DNA of 64,000 bases from Arsukibacterium ikkense (lineage in GTDB: Bacteria; Pseudomonadota; Gammaproteobacteria; Enterobacterales; Alteromonadaceae), in NCBI RefSeq assembly GCF_000987775.1, contig NZ_LAHO01000001.1, positions 1-64,000 on the forward strand, read 5' to 3'. How positions within the stretch are numbered: position 1 is the stretch's first letter; each line of letters begins with the position of its first letter. The translations under genes were made by a program, and so were the position numbers. This document shows, one piece after another, positions 8,299 to 18,746 of the stretch. The notes beneath the pieces are model-generated. The model was not told where the DNA came from, did not search any database, and worked only from the letters and a program-made list of their open reading frames with translations.

Positions 8299-9513
8299 AT
8301 GAAGCTACCTATTTATCTGGATTATGCGGCAACCACCCCGGTAGACCCGCGTGTAGCCGAAAAAATGATGCAATACCTGACGATGGATGGCGAGTTTGGC
8401 AACCCGGCGTCCCGGTCGCACCGTTTCGGCTGGCAGGCTGAAGAGTCGGTGGAAATTGCCCGCAGCCAGATAGCGGATCTGGTCAATGCCGATCCGCGCG
8501 AAATCGTGTTTACCTCCGGTGCTACTGAATCAAATAACCTGGCAATTAAAGGTGCAGCCCAGTTTTATAAGAAAAAGGGTAAGCATTTAATTACCGTCAA
8601 AACTGAGCATAAAGCGGTGCTGGATACCATGCGCCAGCTGGAACGTGAAGGCTTTGAAGTCAGTTACCTTGATGTGGAAAGCAATGGTCTGGTTGACCTG
8701 GCCAAGCTGGAAGCGGCGATGCGCCCGGATACCTCTGTGGTCAGCATTATGTTTGTCAATAACGAAATTGGCGTTATTCAGGATATTGCCGCTATTGGTG
8801 AATTGTGTCGCAGCAAGGGCATTGTGTTTCATGTTGATGCTGCTCAGGCCACCGGTAAAGTGGATATTGACTTACAAAACCTGAAAGTCGATTTAATGTC
8901 GTTTTCCGGTCATAAAACATATGGTCCTAAAGGCATTGGTGCCTTGTATGTAAGGCGTAAGCCCCGCATTCGTTTAGAAGCCCAAACCCACGGTGGTGGC
9001 CATGAGCGCGGTATGCGTTCAGGTACGCTGGCGCCGCATCAAATCGCTGCTATGGGTGAAGCGTTTCGCATTGCCAAAGAAGAAATGGCAGCAGAGCGCG
9101 AGCGCATCACCGCCTTGCGGGATAGGTTGTGGCACGGCGTTAAAGATATTGAACAAGTGTATTTAAATGGCGGCAGTGCACCTCGGGTGCCAGGCATTAC
9201 CAATATCAGCTTTAACTTTGTTGAAGGTGAATCGTTGATTATGGCGCTGAAAGACATCGCGGTATCCTCGGGTTCAGCCTGCACATCTGCCAGCTTAGAG
9301 CCTTCGTACGTGCTGCGGGCGCTGGGGTTAACGGATGAGCTTGCTCATAGCTCCATTCGGTTCAGTATCGGTCGCTTTACCACTGAAGCTCAAATTGACC
9401 ACACCATTAAAATTGTCCATCAGGCGATTGATAAGTTACGTGAAATGTCACCGCTATGGGACATGTTCAAAGACGGTATTGATTTAAACACTGTGGCCTG
9501 GGTAGCGCATTAA
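8299..9513 (+). CDS. iscS: Cysteine desulfurase
   Basis: PLP enzyme that removes sulfur from cysteine and passes it as persulfide to IscU and other acceptors. Starting at the second ATG (8299) gives 404 residues, the E. coli length, beginning [23 protein letters not shown] at 8289-8292 sits 6 bases before that ATG, whereas the ATG at 8287 lacks a site. The PLP lysine is in [16 protein letters not shown], and the mobile-loop catalytic cysteine is in [14 protein letters not shown]. Second gene of the isc operon. Confidence 0.97.
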   Translation: MKLPIYLDYAATTPVDPRVAEKMMQYLTMDGEFGNPASRSHRFGWQAEESVEIARSQIADLVNADPREIVFTSGATESNNLAIKGAAQFYKKKGKHLITVKTEHKAVLDTMRQLEREGFEVSYLDVESNGLVDLAKLEAAMRPDTSVVSIMFVNNEIGVIQDIAAIGELCRSKGIVFHVDAAQATGKVDIDLQNLKVDLMSFSGHKTYGPKGIGALYVRRKPRIRLEAQTHGGGHERGMRSGTLAPHQIAAMGEAFRIAKEEMAAERERITALRDRLWHGVKDIEQVYLNGGSAPRVPGITNISFNFVEGESLIMALKDIAVSSGSACTSASLEPSYVLRALGLTDELAHSSIRFSIGRFTTEAQIDHTIKIVHQAIDKLREMSPLWDMFKDGIDLNTVAWVAH

Positions 9514-9543
9514 GCGTAACCTGGCCCAACGAGGTAACAGCTC

Positions 9544-9927
9544 ATGGCTTACAGCAATAAAGTAATCGATCACTATGAAAATCCACGGAACGTGGGTTCA
9601 TTTGCCAAAGATGACCCAACTGTCGCTACCGGTATGGTAGGGGCGCCAGCCTGTGGCGATGTGATGAAACTGCAAATCAAAGTTAACGAGCAAGGCATTA
9701 TTGAAGATGCCAAGTTTAAAACTTATGGTTGTGGCAGTGCTATCGCGTCCAGCTCGCTGGTAACCGAATGGGTCAAAGGCAAAAGCCTGGACGAAGCGCA
9801 GCAAATTAAAAATACCGACATTGCACATGAGTTGGCGCTGCCACCGGTGAAAATTCACTGCTCTATTCTGGCAGAAGATGCGATTAAAGCAGCGATAGCT
9901 GATTATAAGCAAAAGCGCGGGGGTTAA
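9544..9927 (+). CDS. iscU: Fe-S cluster assembly scaffold
   Basis: Scaffold on which [2Fe-2S] clusters are built. 127 residues (E. coli 128). The three ligand cysteines are present in APACGDVMK, YGCGSAIASS and KIHCSILAED. The HscA recognition motif LPPVK is intact at LALPPVKIHC. It lies 30 bp after iscS and 6 bp before iscA. Confidence 0.97.
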   Translation: MAYSNKVIDHYENPRNVGSFAKDDPTVATGMVGAPACGDVMKLQIKVNEQGIIEDAKFKTYGCGSAIASSSLVTEWVKGKSLDEAQQIKNTDIAHELALPPVKIHCSILAEDAIKAAIADYKQKRGG

Positions 9928-9933
9928 GGCGCC

Positions 9934-10257
9934 ATGGCGATATCGATGACCACAGCGGCAGCTGAAAGAGTTCGTAACTTTCTGCAGAATCGCGGCAAAG
10001 GCCTGGGCTTACGGGTAGGGGTGAAAACCACTGGTTGTTCTGGCCTGGCCTATGTGCTGGAGTTTGTCGATGAGCTGCATGATGACGACCAGGTGTTTGA
10101 AGAGCATGGTTTGAAACTGATTGTCGACGGCAAAAGCCTGGTGTATATCGACGGTACTCAGCTGGATTTCGTCAAAGAAGGCCTGAATGAAGGTTTTCAG
10201 TTTAACAATCCCAATGTTAACGGCGAATGCGGTTGCGGCGAAAGCTTTACCGTTTAA
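9934..10257 (+). CDS. iscA: A-type iron-sulfur carrier
   Basis: A-type carrier that delivers clusters to apo-proteins, 107 residues as in E. coli. The conserved cysteines appear in [10 protein letters not shown] and in the C-terminal CGCGESF. The ATG at 9934 begins [17 protein letters not shown], matching the family start. It sits between iscU and hscB. Confidence 0.96.
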   Translation: MAISMTTAAAERVRNFLQNRGKGLGLRVGVKTTGCSGLAYVLEFVDELHDDDQVFEEHGLKLIVDGKSLVYIDGTQLDFVKEGLNEGFQFNNPNVNGECGCGESFTV

Positions 10258-10287
10258 TTTTCCCTGGTGCTGTAAGGTCGATATCGG

Positions 10288-10812
10288 ATGAATTATTTTC
10301 AGTTGTTTGATTTGCCAGCTACCTTTGAGCTGGATTTAACTGAATTGGGTTCACGTTATCTGGCATTGCAGCGCAAATTTCATCCCGACAATTATGCTGC
10401 AGCCTCTAACCGTGACCGCTTAATGTCGGTGCAGCAAACTGCGAATATCAATGATGCCTACCACAGCCTGAAACAACCGTTACTGCGCGCCGAGCATTTA
10501 CTGGCGTTACGTGGTTTAAAAATAAGTCACGAGCAGCGCAGTTTCACCGAGCCGGTGTTTTTAATGGCGCAAATGGAGTTGCGTGAGCAGCTAGAAGATA
10601 TCAGTGCAAGTGCTGATCCGAATGCCGCTATTATGGCGGTTGAGCAACAACTGCAGCAACAACGCAAAGTGTTGTTACGGCAACTGGCCGACGCGTTGGC
10701 AGCTAATACTGCTGAGCAAAACCAGCTGGCAGCGGAGCTGGTGCGTAAACTCAAATTTTTCTTTAAACTACAGCACGAGCTGGAGTTAATTGAACAGCAA
10801 TTACAAGACTAA
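10288..10812 (+). CDS. hscB: Fe-S assembly co-chaperone (J protein)
   Basis: J-domain co-chaperone that brings IscU to HscA. 174 residues (E. coli 171). The J-domain occupies residues 1-75 with the HPD motif in KFHPDNY, and the C-terminal helical bundle for IscU binding follows. The glutamine-rich C-terminal half looks somewhat diverged. Immediately followed by hscA, 8 bp away. Confidence 0.95.
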   Translation: MNYFQLFDLPATFELDLTELGSRYLALQRKFHPDNYAAASNRDRLMSVQQTANINDAYHSLKQPLLRAEHLLALRGLKISHEQRSFTEPVFLMAQMELREQLEDISASADPNAAIMAVEQQLQQQRKVLLRQLADALAANTAEQNQLAAELVRKLKFFFKLQHELELIEQQLQD

Positions 10813-10820
10813 ACTAAGCT

Positions 10821-12677
10821 ATGGCGTTACTACAAATTGCAGAGCCCGGCCAGAGTGCTGCGCCCCATCAACATAAACTGGCAGCAGGTATCGATTTGGG
10901 TACCACTAATTCACTGGTCGCAGCTGTGCGCAGCGGTCAGGCGGATACCCTGAAAAACGCCGCCGGCAGCGACATGATCCCGTCGGTGGTTCACTATGGC
11001 CCGGCTAAAACCGAGGTCGGGCACCATGCCGTCGCCGCTGCACCCGGCGATGCCAGCAATACCATTTTTTCAATCAAACGGCTGATGGGTAAAGGTTATG
11101 CAGAAATGCAGCCGCTGGCTGAATTATTACCGTATCAGTTAGTTGATCAAGGCGGCCTGGCTGCCGTGGCGACCCGTGAAGGGATAAAAAATCCGGTTGA
11201 AGTGTCGGCAGAAATTCTGGCGACCCTGGCCGATACCGCCAGTCAGGTACTGGGCGGTGAGCTAAATGGTGTAGTAATAACCGTGCCCGCGTATTTTGAT
11301 GATGCCCAGCGTCAGGCTACCAAAGATGCCGCTAAACTGGCGGGGCTGAATGTACTGCGGTTATTAAATGAACCCACAGCAGCGGCACTGGCTTATGGCC
11401 TGGATTCTGGTCAGGAAGGCGTGATCGCCGTCTACGATTTAGGCGGCGGCACCTTCGATATTTCTATTTTGCGCTTACAGCGTGGCGTGTTTGAAGTATT
11501 AGCGACCGGCGGCGACTCTGCGCTGGGCGGTGACGATTTTGACCAGGCCATCGTCGGCTGGTTGCAACAACACAGTGGCCAGCAGCAATTAAGCCACAGT
11601 GCCAGGCGCCAGTATTTAACCGTTGCCAGGCAGCTGAAAGAACAGTTAACCGATAGCGACAGTGCCGACTATACCTTTAATGCTGATGGCCAGCAGCTGA
11701 CAGGCAGCCTGAGCCGCACTGAATTTGAGCTGCTGTGCAGCGCATTGGTGAAAAGAACCATTCGTAGTTGCCGCCAGGTGCTACGCGACGCCGGGTTAAG
11801 CCCGGACGACGTGGCCAAGGTGGTGATGGTAGGGGGCTCTACCCGGGTGCCATTAGTGCGCAGCCAGGTTGGCCAGTTCTTTGTCACCGAACCGTTAACC
11901 TCAATTGACCCGGATAAAGTCGTCGCGCTGGGTGCTGCCATTCAGGCCAATGTGCTGGTGGGCAACAAAGCTGAGCACGAAACCCTGCTGCTGGACGTGA
12001 TCCCATTGTCATTAGGCCTGGAAACCATGGGCGGTCTGACTGAAAAAGTCATACCGCGCAATACTGTTATTCCCGTTGCCCGGGCACAGGAATTTACCAC
12101 CTTTAAAGACGGCCAGACCGCGATGGCCATTCATGTACTGCAGGGCGAACGTGAGCTGGTGGAAGACTGCCGGTCGCTGGCCCGCTTTGAGCTGCGCGGT
12201 ATTCCGCCTATGCCAGCCGGTGGCGCGCATATCCGCGTAACCTTTCAGGTTGACGCCGATGGCTTGCTCAGTGTCAGCGCCGAAGAGAAATCAACCGGCG
12301 TAGCGGCCGGCATTCAGGTTAAACCTTCCTATGGGTTAACAGACGATCAGGTTGCCAGTATGATCAGTGGCTCGATGCAACATGCCCGCCAGGATATGCA
12401 GCGGCGCTTGCTGCGCGAGCAGCAGGTCGAGGCCGACCGGGTGCTGGAAGCCGTAACGGCAGCGCTCCACAACGACAGTGGGCTGCTCAATGATGCTGAG
12501 CTGACAGAGATCAGAGCGGCGCTGGCCAGATTAGCCGAGGTGCGCCAGCAAGCCGATACGGCCGCCATCAAAGCCGCTATTGAACAAACTAATACTTTAA
12601 CTGATGACTTTGCTGCAAGGCGGATGGATAAATCTATCCGGTTAGCATTGCAGGGCCACAAAGTCGACGAGGTTTAA
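10821..12677 (+). CDS. hscA: Fe-S assembly Hsp70-type chaperone
   Basis: Specialised Hsp70 that binds the LPPVK motif of IscU and promotes cluster release. 618 residues (E. coli 616). Phosphate-1 motif [12 protein letters not shown] near residue 23, [14 protein letters not shown] near 195 and [13 protein letters not shown] near 335 mark the ATPase domain; the substrate domain begins near 390. The short N-terminal extension before the ATPase motif is typical of HscA rather than DnaK. The stop is 2 bp before fdx. Confidence 0.96.
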   Translation: MALLQIAEPGQSAAPHQHKLAAGIDLGTTNSLVAAVRSGQADTLKNAAGSDMIPSVVHYGPAKTEVGHHAVAAAPGDASNTIFSIKRLMGKGYAEMQPLAELLPYQLVDQGGLAAVATREGIKNPVEVSAEILATLADTASQVLGGELNGVVITVPAYFDDAQRQATKDAAKLAGLNVLRLLNEPTAAALAYGLDSGQEGVIAVYDLGGGTFDISILRLQRGVFEVLATGGDSALGGDDFDQAIVGWLQQHSGQQQLSHSARRQYLTVARQLKEQLTDSDSADYTFNADGQQLTGSLSRTEFELLCSALVKRTIRSCRQVLRDAGLSPDDVAKVVMVGGSTRVPLVRSQVGQFFVTEPLTSIDPDKVVALGAAIQANVLVGNKAEHETLLLDVIPLSLGLETMGGLTEKVIPRNTVIPVARAQEFTTFKDGQTAMAIHVLQGERELVEDCRSLARFELRGIPPMPAGGAHIRVTFQVDADGLLSVSAEEKSTGVAAGIQVKPSYGLTDDQVASMISGSMQHARQDMQRRLLREQQVEADRVLEAVTAALHNDSGLLNDAELTEIRAALARLAEVRQQADTAAIKAAIEQTNTLTDDFAARRMDKSIRLALQGHKVDEV

Positions 12678-12679
12678 CC

Positions 12680-13018
12680 ATGCCAAAGATAGTGTTTTTA
12701 CCCCATGCTGAATTATGCCCGCAAGGGGCGGCGCTGGAGGCGAATGTCGGTGATACGGTGCTGGATGTGGCACTGAAAAACGGTATTGCGATTGAACATG
12801 CCTGCGAAAAGTCCTGTGCCTGTACTACCTGCCATGTCATTGTGCGTGAAGGCTTTTACTCGCTAAACGAAAGCGACGAGCTGGAAGACGATATGCTGGA
12901 TAAAGCCTGGGGCCTGGAGCCGGAATCACGGCTGGGCTGTCAGGCGCGGATTGCTGATGAAGATTTAGTGGTTGAGATCCCGAAATACACGGTCAATATG
13001 GTTAGCGAAGGTCACTAA
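12680..13018 (+). CDS. fdx: [2Fe-2S] ferredoxin of the isc system
   Basis: Adrenodoxin-type ferredoxin, 112 residues (E. coli 111), supplying electrons for cluster assembly. Cluster ligands are the cysteines of HACEKSCACTTCHVIV and the later LGCQA. Last gene of the isc operon here: no iscX-like ORF follows before ndk. Confidence 0.96.
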   Translation: MPKIVFLPHAELCPQGAALEANVGDTVLDVALKNGIAIEHACEKSCACTTCHVIVREGFYSLNESDELEDDMLDKAWGLEPESRLGCQARIADEDLVVEIPKYTVNMVSEGH

Positions 13019-13102
13019 AGCGTGTGCCGGGCAGCAAACGGTGTTGCTGGCTGACGCTTTGTGGCAATAAATGCCAAAGTAGGTTTTTTCCGGCATTTAG
13101 CG

Positions 13103-13108
13103 TATAAT
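13103..13108 (+). promoter_or_regulatory. -10 element of the ndk promoter
   Basis: A perfect TATAAT in the 133-bp gap between fdx and ndk, 44 bp before the ndk ATG. No strong -35 is visible at 16-18 bp (TAGGTT at 13080-13085 is the best). It suggests that ndk is transcribed separately from the isc operon. Confidence 0.5.
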
Positions 13109-13151
13109 CTGCCGCCTTAAAATTTTAACCCTTTAATTACAGGAGCCTGAC

Positions 13152-13583
13152 ATGGCCTTAGAACGTACTTTTTCAATCATTAAACCAGATGCAGTAGCAA
13201 AAAACCTGATCGGTGCTATTTACCACCGTTTCGAATCTGCTGGTCTGCGGATTGTTGCCTCTAAAATGCTACACTTAAGTCAGGAACAAGCTGAAGGTTT
13301 CTACGGCGAGCATAAAGAGCGTCCGTTCTTTAAAGCGCTGGTCAGCTTTATGACGTCTGGTCCGGTAATGGTGCAGGTATTAGAAGGCGAAGACGCTGTA
13401 CGCAAAAACCGCGAAATCATGGGCGCTACCAACCCGAAAGATGCGCTGGCGGGTACCTTACGTGCTGACTACGCAGACAGCATTGATGAAAATGCAGTAC
13501 ACGGTTCTGATGCGGCAGCCTCTGCAGCACGTGAAATTGCTTACTTTTTCACTGAAGCTGAGCTGTGCAGCCGTACCCGTTAA
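13152..13583 (+). CDS. ndk: Nucleoside diphosphate kinase
   Basis: Balances nucleoside triphosphate pools by phosphotransfer through a histidine. 143 residues, E. coli length. The N-terminus [18 protein letters not shown] and the active-site signature NAVHGSDA with the phospho-histidine are intact. An AGGAG ribosome site precedes the ATG. A hairpin terminator lies 33 bp after the stop. Confidence 0.97.
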   Translation: MALERTFSIIKPDAVAKNLIGAIYHRFESAGLRIVASKMLHLSQEQAEGFYGEHKERPFFKALVSFMTSGPVMVQVLEGEDAVRKNREIMGATNPKDALAGTLRADYADSIDENAVHGSDAAASAAREIAYFFTEAELCSRTR

Positions 13584-13615
13584 TTCGGAGAAGAGTTGGC
13601 TGTGTAAGCTAAGGG

Positions 13616-13637
13616 AAAGGGGGCGTCAGCCCCTTTT
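13616..13637 (+). terminator. Rho-independent terminator after ndk
   Basis: AAAGGGG and CCCCTTTT flank a short loop and are followed by a modest T-rich end. Position directly after ndk and before rlmN supports the call. Confidence 0.65.
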
Positions 13638-13709
13638 CTGTATTAGTAAGATGCAGATTTAAGTAGTAACAGTGCGTTATTGATAGAGGTTATTAGGAGT
13701 GGCCAGGGT

Positions 13710-14837
13710 ATGAACAAGCCAGTAAACCAGGTAAATTTGTTAGATTTTACCCGCGCTCAAATGCAGGAGTTTTTTGTCTCTATGGGTGAAAAGCCGTTTC
13801 GGGCCGATCAGGTGATGAAATGGATTTACCACTTCTGTGTCGATGATTTCGACAAAATGACCAATATCAATAAAACATTGCGCGATAAGTTAAAAACGCT
13901 GGCGGTGATCGCTGCTCCCGTGGTGGTGACCCGCCAGGACAGCACAGACGGCACTATTAAGTTTGTCATGGGTTTAGCCGGTGGTCAGGAAGTGGAAACG
14001 GTGTGGATCCCGGAAAAAGACCGGCGAACCCTTTGTGTGTCGTCGCAGGTGGGTTGTGCGCTGGATTGCACCTTTTGCTCTACCGCCCAGCAGGGTTTTA
14101 ACCGTAACCTGAGTGTGAGCGAAATCATCGGCCAGGTCTGGCGGGTGGCACAAATTATTGGCAGTTATGGCGATACCGGCGAAAAGCCGGTAACCAACGT
14201 GGTGATGATGGGTATGGGCGAGCCGCTGCTGAACCTGAACAACGTGGTACCGGCAATGGAACTGATGCTGGAAGACTTTGGCTTTGGTTTATCTAAGCGC
14301 CGGGTCACCTTAAGTACCTCTGGCGTGGTGCCAGCGCTTGATTTACTGCGGGAGCGGATTGACGTGGCGCTGGCCATATCCCTGCATGCGCCCAACAATG
14401 CCTTGCGGGACGAACTGGTGCCAGTGAATAAAAAATACCCAATGGAACAATTTTTAGCGGCTTCCCGTCGTTATGTCGAGAACTCTAAGGCCAACGATAA
14501 GGTCACAGTAGAGTATGTTATGCTTGATGGCATTAATGACAGCATGGAACAGGCGCATGAATTGGCGCAGGCATTGCAAGATACGCCGGCAAAGATTAAT
14601 CTGATCCCCTTTAATCCGTACCCAGGGTCACCTTATAAAAGATCCAGTAATTCACGCATTGATCGTTTTAACAAGGTGTTACAACAGCATGGTTTTACTG
14701 TTATGGTACGGAAAACCCGGGGCGATGATATCGACGCAGCCTGTGGCCAGCTGGTAGGCGATGTAATTGATCGAACCAAAAGACTGATAAAGAAGCAGCA
14801 GAAAGGCCAGCAAATTCTGGTTAAAACGCTGCCGTAA
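13710..14837 (+). CDS. rlmN: Dual-specificity 23S rRNA/tRNA adenine-C2 methyltransferase
   Basis: Radical-SAM enzyme that methylates A2503 of 23S rRNA and A37 of some tRNAs. The ATG at 13710 gives 375 residues; the TTG-started extension from 13680 was not used. The radical-SAM cysteines are in [17 protein letters not shown], and the methyl-carrying C-terminal cysteine is in [12 protein letters not shown]-binding GMGEPLLN is present. Next gene pilW begins 21 bp later. Confidence 0.96.
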   Translation: MNKPVNQVNLLDFTRAQMQEFFVSMGEKPFRADQVMKWIYHFCVDDFDKMTNINKTLRDKLKTLAVIAAPVVVTRQDSTDGTIKFVMGLAGGQEVETVWIPEKDRRTLCVSSQVGCALDCTFCSTAQQGFNRNLSVSEIIGQVWRVAQIIGSYGDTGEKPVTNVVMMGMGEPLLNLNNVVPAMELMLEDFGFGLSKRRVTLSTSGVVPALDLLRERIDVALAISLHAPNNALRDELVPVNKKYPMEQFLAASRRYVENSKANDKVTVEYVMLDGINDSMEQAHELAQALQDTPAKINLIPFNPYPGSPYKRSSNSRIDRFNKVLQQHGFTVMVRKTRGDDIDAACGQLVGDVIDRTKRLIKKQQKGQQILVKTLP

Positions 14838-14858
14838 CCCAAGGGATGACCAGTGGTA

Positions 14859-16712
14859 ATGCAGAAATTTTCGCTAGGGCTCACACTTTGCGCCGTGTTA
14901 ACCCTGACGGCGTGCGTCTCAGAAAGTACCTATGTTGGCTCTGATCGTCAGGTTGGCCAGCGTAACCTTGATAACAGCGAAGCTGCCCGTACCCGTATTT
15001 CTCTGGGCTTAAATTATTTGCGGCGTGGTGACACTACCCAGGCGAAATACAATTTAGAACGGGCCAAAATGTTCGCCCCTAATATGCCAGAAGTGTATAA
15101 CGCCCTGGCATTTTATTATCAAACAGTTGGCGAGAATGCGCAGGCAGAAGAGGCCTACAAACAAGCGCTGGCCAAAGACAGCAATAATGCCGATGCGTAT
15201 AACAACTATGGCGCTTTTCTTTGCCAGATTGGGAAGTACCCTGAAGCAGAAGAACTGTTACTTAAAGCCATTTCCAGGCCGGGGTATATCCGGGTAGCTG
15301 AAAGTTACGAAAATCTGGCACTGTGTCAGTTAGATCAGCAGGGCTTTGGCAAAGCAAAAACCTTTCTTGAGTCGTCAGTTTCACATAATGGTACCCGGAT
15401 CAGTTCGCTGATTAATCTGGCAGCCCTAAACTATGCAATGGGTGACAACGTTGGTGCTAAAACGGCGCTGCAACGTATTCAGCGTCTGGGGCGGGTGTCG
15501 GCACGCAGTACTTTGCTTAATTATCTGGTTGCTGAAAAGCAAGGCGACATGGCCACCATGAAACACGCCGAGCAACTGCTGTTATCCTTATACATTGATA
15601 CACCGGAAGCGCGTTTATTGTTACAGCAGCGCTTGCTGGAAAGTGAATTTGAGCAATTGCGCGAGCAATATAAATTAAGCCTGATGGCCAATATTGTTTT
15701 GCCAAATCAGGCGTCGTCAGCAGTGGTGACACCAACCGCGCCCGGTGCTAACCCGAGATTACGGGTGGTACGGCGCAAAACATCCGAGACTGAGCTGGAT
15801 AACACAGCGGTTGCAGCCAGTCAGCCCGCCGTGCCGGCAACGACTGCCACCACTACGGCAGCCAGTTCTGCCAGCAGGCAGGCCATCGCCGGTTCACTGG
15901 CGTTAAGCCAACCGGCGGTTGATGCCGATGCGCTGGCTGTGCAGCAGCAAGCCGAGACCGAAGCCTTAGTGGCCAGGCAACAAGCCGAACAACAAGTGGC
16001 GGCCGATGCCGCTGCCTTAGCGGCCAGGCAACGGGTTGAGCAACAAGCTGCAGCTGATACTGCAGCCTTAGTAGCGGCCAGCCAGCAAGCTGAACAACAA
16101 GCGGCGGCGGATGCTGAAGCGTTAGCCGCCAGCCAGCTGGTATTAGCGGCGCAGCCCCCCGTTAGTTTACCTGCTGAAACCCCGTTAACTGAGCCCGCTG
16201 CAGTGACAATAGCAGCGCCAGAACAGGTAGTCATTGAACAAGCGGCAACAGATTATGCCGTCACCCGGCAGGCGGATAGCGCAGCGGCGCCAGCCAGTGA
16301 TGCTTACAACGACAATGATGATACAGTGACAGAGTATCATGTGGTGCAGGAAGGCGAGTCGTTGTATGCGATATCGGTATTGCATAATATCCGGCTGGCC
16401 CGGCTGATGCAGTGGAACCAGCTTAGCCCGGAATCGGTGATTAAAACCGGTCAGAAGATCTGGTTAACCGAGGTCAGCGACCAGCAATTACAGCAACCGC
16501 AGCCGGTCGCCAGAGTAGCTGAATATCAGCAGCCAGCGGCAACAACTGAGCCTTATCATCAGGTGGCGGCTGGTGAAACCATGTTTGGCATCTCATACCG
16601 TTATAATATCCGGCTGGAACGCTTTATGGCCTGGAATAACTTCACCGAGCAAAGTAAGCTGCAGGTGGGCCAGCAAGTTCTTATTACTGATCCGGCAAAC
16701 CTTATACCATGA
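14859..16712 (+). CDS. pilW: PilW/PilF-type TPR lipoprotein fused to two LysM domains
   Basis: Type IV pilus stability protein family, but 617 residues instead of about 250. Lipoprotein signal with lipobox LTAC is followed by TPR repeats over roughly residues 30-240 (NLERAKMFAPNMPEVYNAL, AYKQALAKDSNNADAYNNYG), which match PilF/PilW. Residues about 300-470 are Ala/Gln-rich with a 20-25-residue repeat of the type QAEQQAAADAEALAA. Two LysM domains end the protein, near 492-537 and 566-611 (YHVVQEGESLYAIS, YHQVAAGETMFGIS). PilF pilots the secretin PilQ to the outer membrane; LysM domains bind peptidoglycan. The ATG at 14859 was preferred over the GTG at 14853. Overlaps rodZ by 4 bp. Confidence 0.85.
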   Translation: MQKFSLGLTLCAVLTLTACVSESTYVGSDRQVGQRNLDNSEAARTRISLGLNYLRRGDTTQAKYNLERAKMFAPNMPEVYNALAFYYQTVGENAQAEEAYKQALAKDSNNADAYNNYGAFLCQIGKYPEAEELLLKAISRPGYIRVAESYENLALCQLDQQGFGKAKTFLESSVSHNGTRISSLINLAALNYAMGDNVGAKTALQRIQRLGRVSARSTLLNYLVAEKQGDMATMKHAEQLLLSLYIDTPEARLLLQQRLLESEFEQLREQYKLSLMANIVLPNQASSAVVTPTAPGANPRLRVVRRKTSETELDNTAVAASQPAVPATTATTTAASSASRQAIAGSLALSQPAVDADALAVQQQAETEALVARQQAEQQVAADAAALAARQRVEQQAAADTAALVAASQQAEQQAAADAEALAASQLVLAAQPPVSLPAETPLTEPAAVTIAAPEQVVIEQAATDYAVTRQADSAAAPASDAYNDNDDTVTEYHVVQEGESLYAISVLHNIRLARLMQWNQLSPESVIKTGQKIWLTEVSDQQLQQPQPVARVAEYQQPAATTEPYHQVAAGETMFGISYRYNIRLERFMAWNNFTEQSKLQVGQQVLITDPANLIP

Positions 16713-17557
16713 GCAACGTAGAAGACACCCCACTGACTGCTGGCCAGCTGCTTCGACAGGCCCGGGAACAGCGCAAGCTCACTGTCGCCGACGTTGCTCT
16801 GCAATTAAATTTACGGCTAAATCTGGTAAACCAGATTGAAACAGATCAACTTGACAGTTCGCTGCTGGTGACTTTTGTGCGTGGGTATCTCAAAGCCTAT
16901 GCCCGTCTGGTGAAGCTACCCGAGCAACAGGTGCTGGCGGCGTTCGAACAACAAAGCGGTGGCAGCACCGGCCCGGCTAAGCCAATGCGGACTTTTTCTA
17001 ACCGGGCTGAGTTGCAGGCAACGGAAAACCGCTTTATGTGGCTGACCTATGCCATCGGTTTTATTTTAGTGCTCATGCTGGTGTTATGGTGGTGGCAAAC
17101 CGCCAGCCCCAGTGCGGAAAACAGCCAGGTGCAGCAGCAAGCGCTGAACGCGCCCGGTCAGGCAGAAAACAGTAACCTGGCAGAGCAGGCTGAAGCAACA
17201 AACAGCGAGCCAGACAACAGCAGTTTGCCAGTTACGCCGTCGTTGGATGCTGTGCCGGATTTTGACACTGCTGACGCCGTGCCAGAGCTGGCCAGCACAG
17301 TGGCGCCGCAGCTTGATGTGATTAACATGGAATTTAAAGACAATTGCTGGATTGACGTGCTGGACGCGGCGGGCAATCGGATTGCCTTTGGTACCAAGCA
17401 GAAAGGTTACAAAATGACCGTGTCGGGCATAGCCCCTTTTGTGGTGACCCTGGGCAATCCCAGTGTGGTACGGGTCACTTTAAATAACCAACCCTTTGAT
17501 ATGTCATCGCTGCCTGCAGGCAGAGTGGCAAAATTTACCCTGGCGGAACCTGATTAA
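16709..17557 (+). CDS. rodZ: Cytoskeletal/cell-shape protein RodZ
   Basis: Bitopic membrane protein linking MreB to the elongation machinery. 282 residues, shorter than the 337 of E. coli because the periplasmic linker is reduced. The N-terminal Cro/CI-like helix-turn-helix ([22 protein letters not shown]) covers residues 10-80. One membrane helix lies near 113-131 ([12 protein letters not shown]), then an acidic low-complexity linker and a C-terminal DUF4115 domain ([16 protein letters not shown]). Start overlaps the end of pilW (ATGA), so the two are probably translationally coupled. Confidence 0.93.
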   Translation: MSNVEDTPLTAGQLLRQAREQRKLTVADVALQLNLRLNLVNQIETDQLDSSLLVTFVRGYLKAYARLVKLPEQQVLAAFEQQSGGSTGPAKPMRTFSNRAELQATENRFMWLTYAIGFILVLMLVLWWWQTASPSAENSQVQQQALNAPGQAENSNLAEQAEATNSEPDNSSLPVTPSLDAVPDFDTADAVPELASTVAPQLDVINMEFKDNCWIDVLDAAGNRIAFGTKQKGYKMTVSGIAPFVVTLGNPSVVRVTLNNQPFDMSSLPAGRVAKFTLAEPD

Positions 17558-17559
17558 AC

Positions 17560-18672
17560 ATGTTTGCTGACAATCCTATTACCCGACGCCTGAGCACCCA
17601 AATTCATGTAGGTAGTGTGGCCATCGGTGGTGATGCACCGATTGCCGTGCAGTCAATGACCAACACCCGCACTACCGATGTGGCTGCTACCCTGGCGCAA
17701 ATTCAGGCTATTGCGGCCGCTGGCGCTGATTTAGTAAGGGTTTCGGTGCCGACCATGGACGACGCCGAAGCCTTTAAACTGATTAAGCAACAATCACCCA
17801 TTCCACTGGTAGCCGATATTCATTTTGACTATCGGATTGCTTTAAAAGTGGCAGAGTATGGTGCCGATTGCCTGCGAATTAACCCGGGCAATATTGGCCG
17901 GGAAGATCGGATCCGGGCAGTGGTCGATTGTGCCCGGGATCATAATATTCCCATTCGCATTGGTGTAAATGGTGGCTCGTTAGAAGCCGATATTCAGGAA
18001 AAATACACTGAACCCACGCCAGCAGCGTTGGTTGAATCTGCGATGCGCCATGTTGATATTCTGGACCGGCTGAATTTTGACCAGTTTAAAGTCAGTGTTA
18101 AGGCCTCAGATGTGTTTTTAGCGGTAGGGGCTTACCGTTTACTGGCCAAGCAAATTAAACAGCCATTGCATTTGGGCATTACCGAAGCCGGTGGCGCCCG
18201 CGCGGGTGCTGTGAAGTCGGCTATTGGCCTGGGTATGTTGCTGGCAGAGGGCATTGGCGATACCTTGCGTATTTCACTGGCGGCCGATCCGGTAGAAGAA
18301 GTCAAAGTAGCCTTTGATATTTTAAAATCGCTGCGCATCCGCCAGCGTGGCATTAATTTTATTGCCTGTCCCAGTTGTTCGCGCCAGGAATTTGATGTGA
18401 TCAAAACCATGAATGAACTGGAGCAGCGGCTGGAAGATATTGTCGAGCCATTAACAGTGTCGGTGATCGGTTGTGTGGTCAATGGCCCCGGCGAGGCGCT
18501 GATTTCTGATCTGGGGGTGGCCGGTGCCAACCGTAAAAGTGGTTTTTATTTAAATGGCCAGCGCCAGAAATTACGGCTGGATAACAACAGCATCGCCGAA
18601 CAGTTGGAGCAACAGGTGCGGCAGTATCTGCTGGCCCGCGAGCAGCTGATAGGTATTAAACAACTCGATTAA
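17560..18672 (+). CDS. ispG: 4-hydroxy-3-methylbut-2-enyl diphosphate synthase
   Basis: [4Fe-4S] enzyme of the MEP isoprenoid pathway, 370 residues (E. coli 372). The TIM-barrel N-terminal half carries [15 protein letters not shown] and [11 protein letters not shown]. The cluster ligands are in [14 protein letters not shown] and [13 protein letters not shown]. It begins 2 bp after rodZ, the standard order. As an Fe-S enzyme it depends on the isc genes just upstream. Confidence 0.97.
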   Translation: MFADNPITRRLSTQIHVGSVAIGGDAPIAVQSMTNTRTTDVAATLAQIQAIAAAGADLVRVSVPTMDDAEAFKLIKQQSPIPLVADIHFDYRIALKVAEYGADCLRINPGNIGREDRIRAVVDCARDHNIPIRIGVNGGSLEADIQEKYTEPTPAALVESAMRHVDILDRLNFDQFKVSVKASDVFLAVGAYRLLAKQIKQPLHLGITEAGGARAGAVKSAIGLGMLLAEGIGDTLRISLAADPVEEVKVAFDILKSLRIRQRGINFIACPSCSRQEFDVIKTMNELEQRLEDIVEPLTVSVIGCVVNGPGEALISDLGVAGANRKSGFYLNGQRQKLRLDNNSIAEQLEQQVRQYLLAREQLIGIKQLD

Positions 18673-18682
18673 CTCAGGCCGT

Positions 18683-18711
18683 TTGGTGTTGGCAAAGACA
18701 CCTCTTATAAT
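18683..18711 (+). promoter_or_regulatory. Candidate promoter for hisS
   Basis: TTGGTG at 18683-18688, a 17-bp spacer and TATAAT at 18706-18711, between the ispG stop and the hisS start. It suggests that hisS can be transcribed apart from the ispG operon. Confidence 0.55.
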
Positions 18712-18746
18712 CGGCCGGTTTTTAGCATGGCAGTGAGAAATTAATT

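Noticed and set aside
15821..16234. Ala/Ser/Cys-rich minus-strand ORF within pilW
   Set aside because: Mirror of the Ala/Gln repeat region of the PilW-LysM gene.
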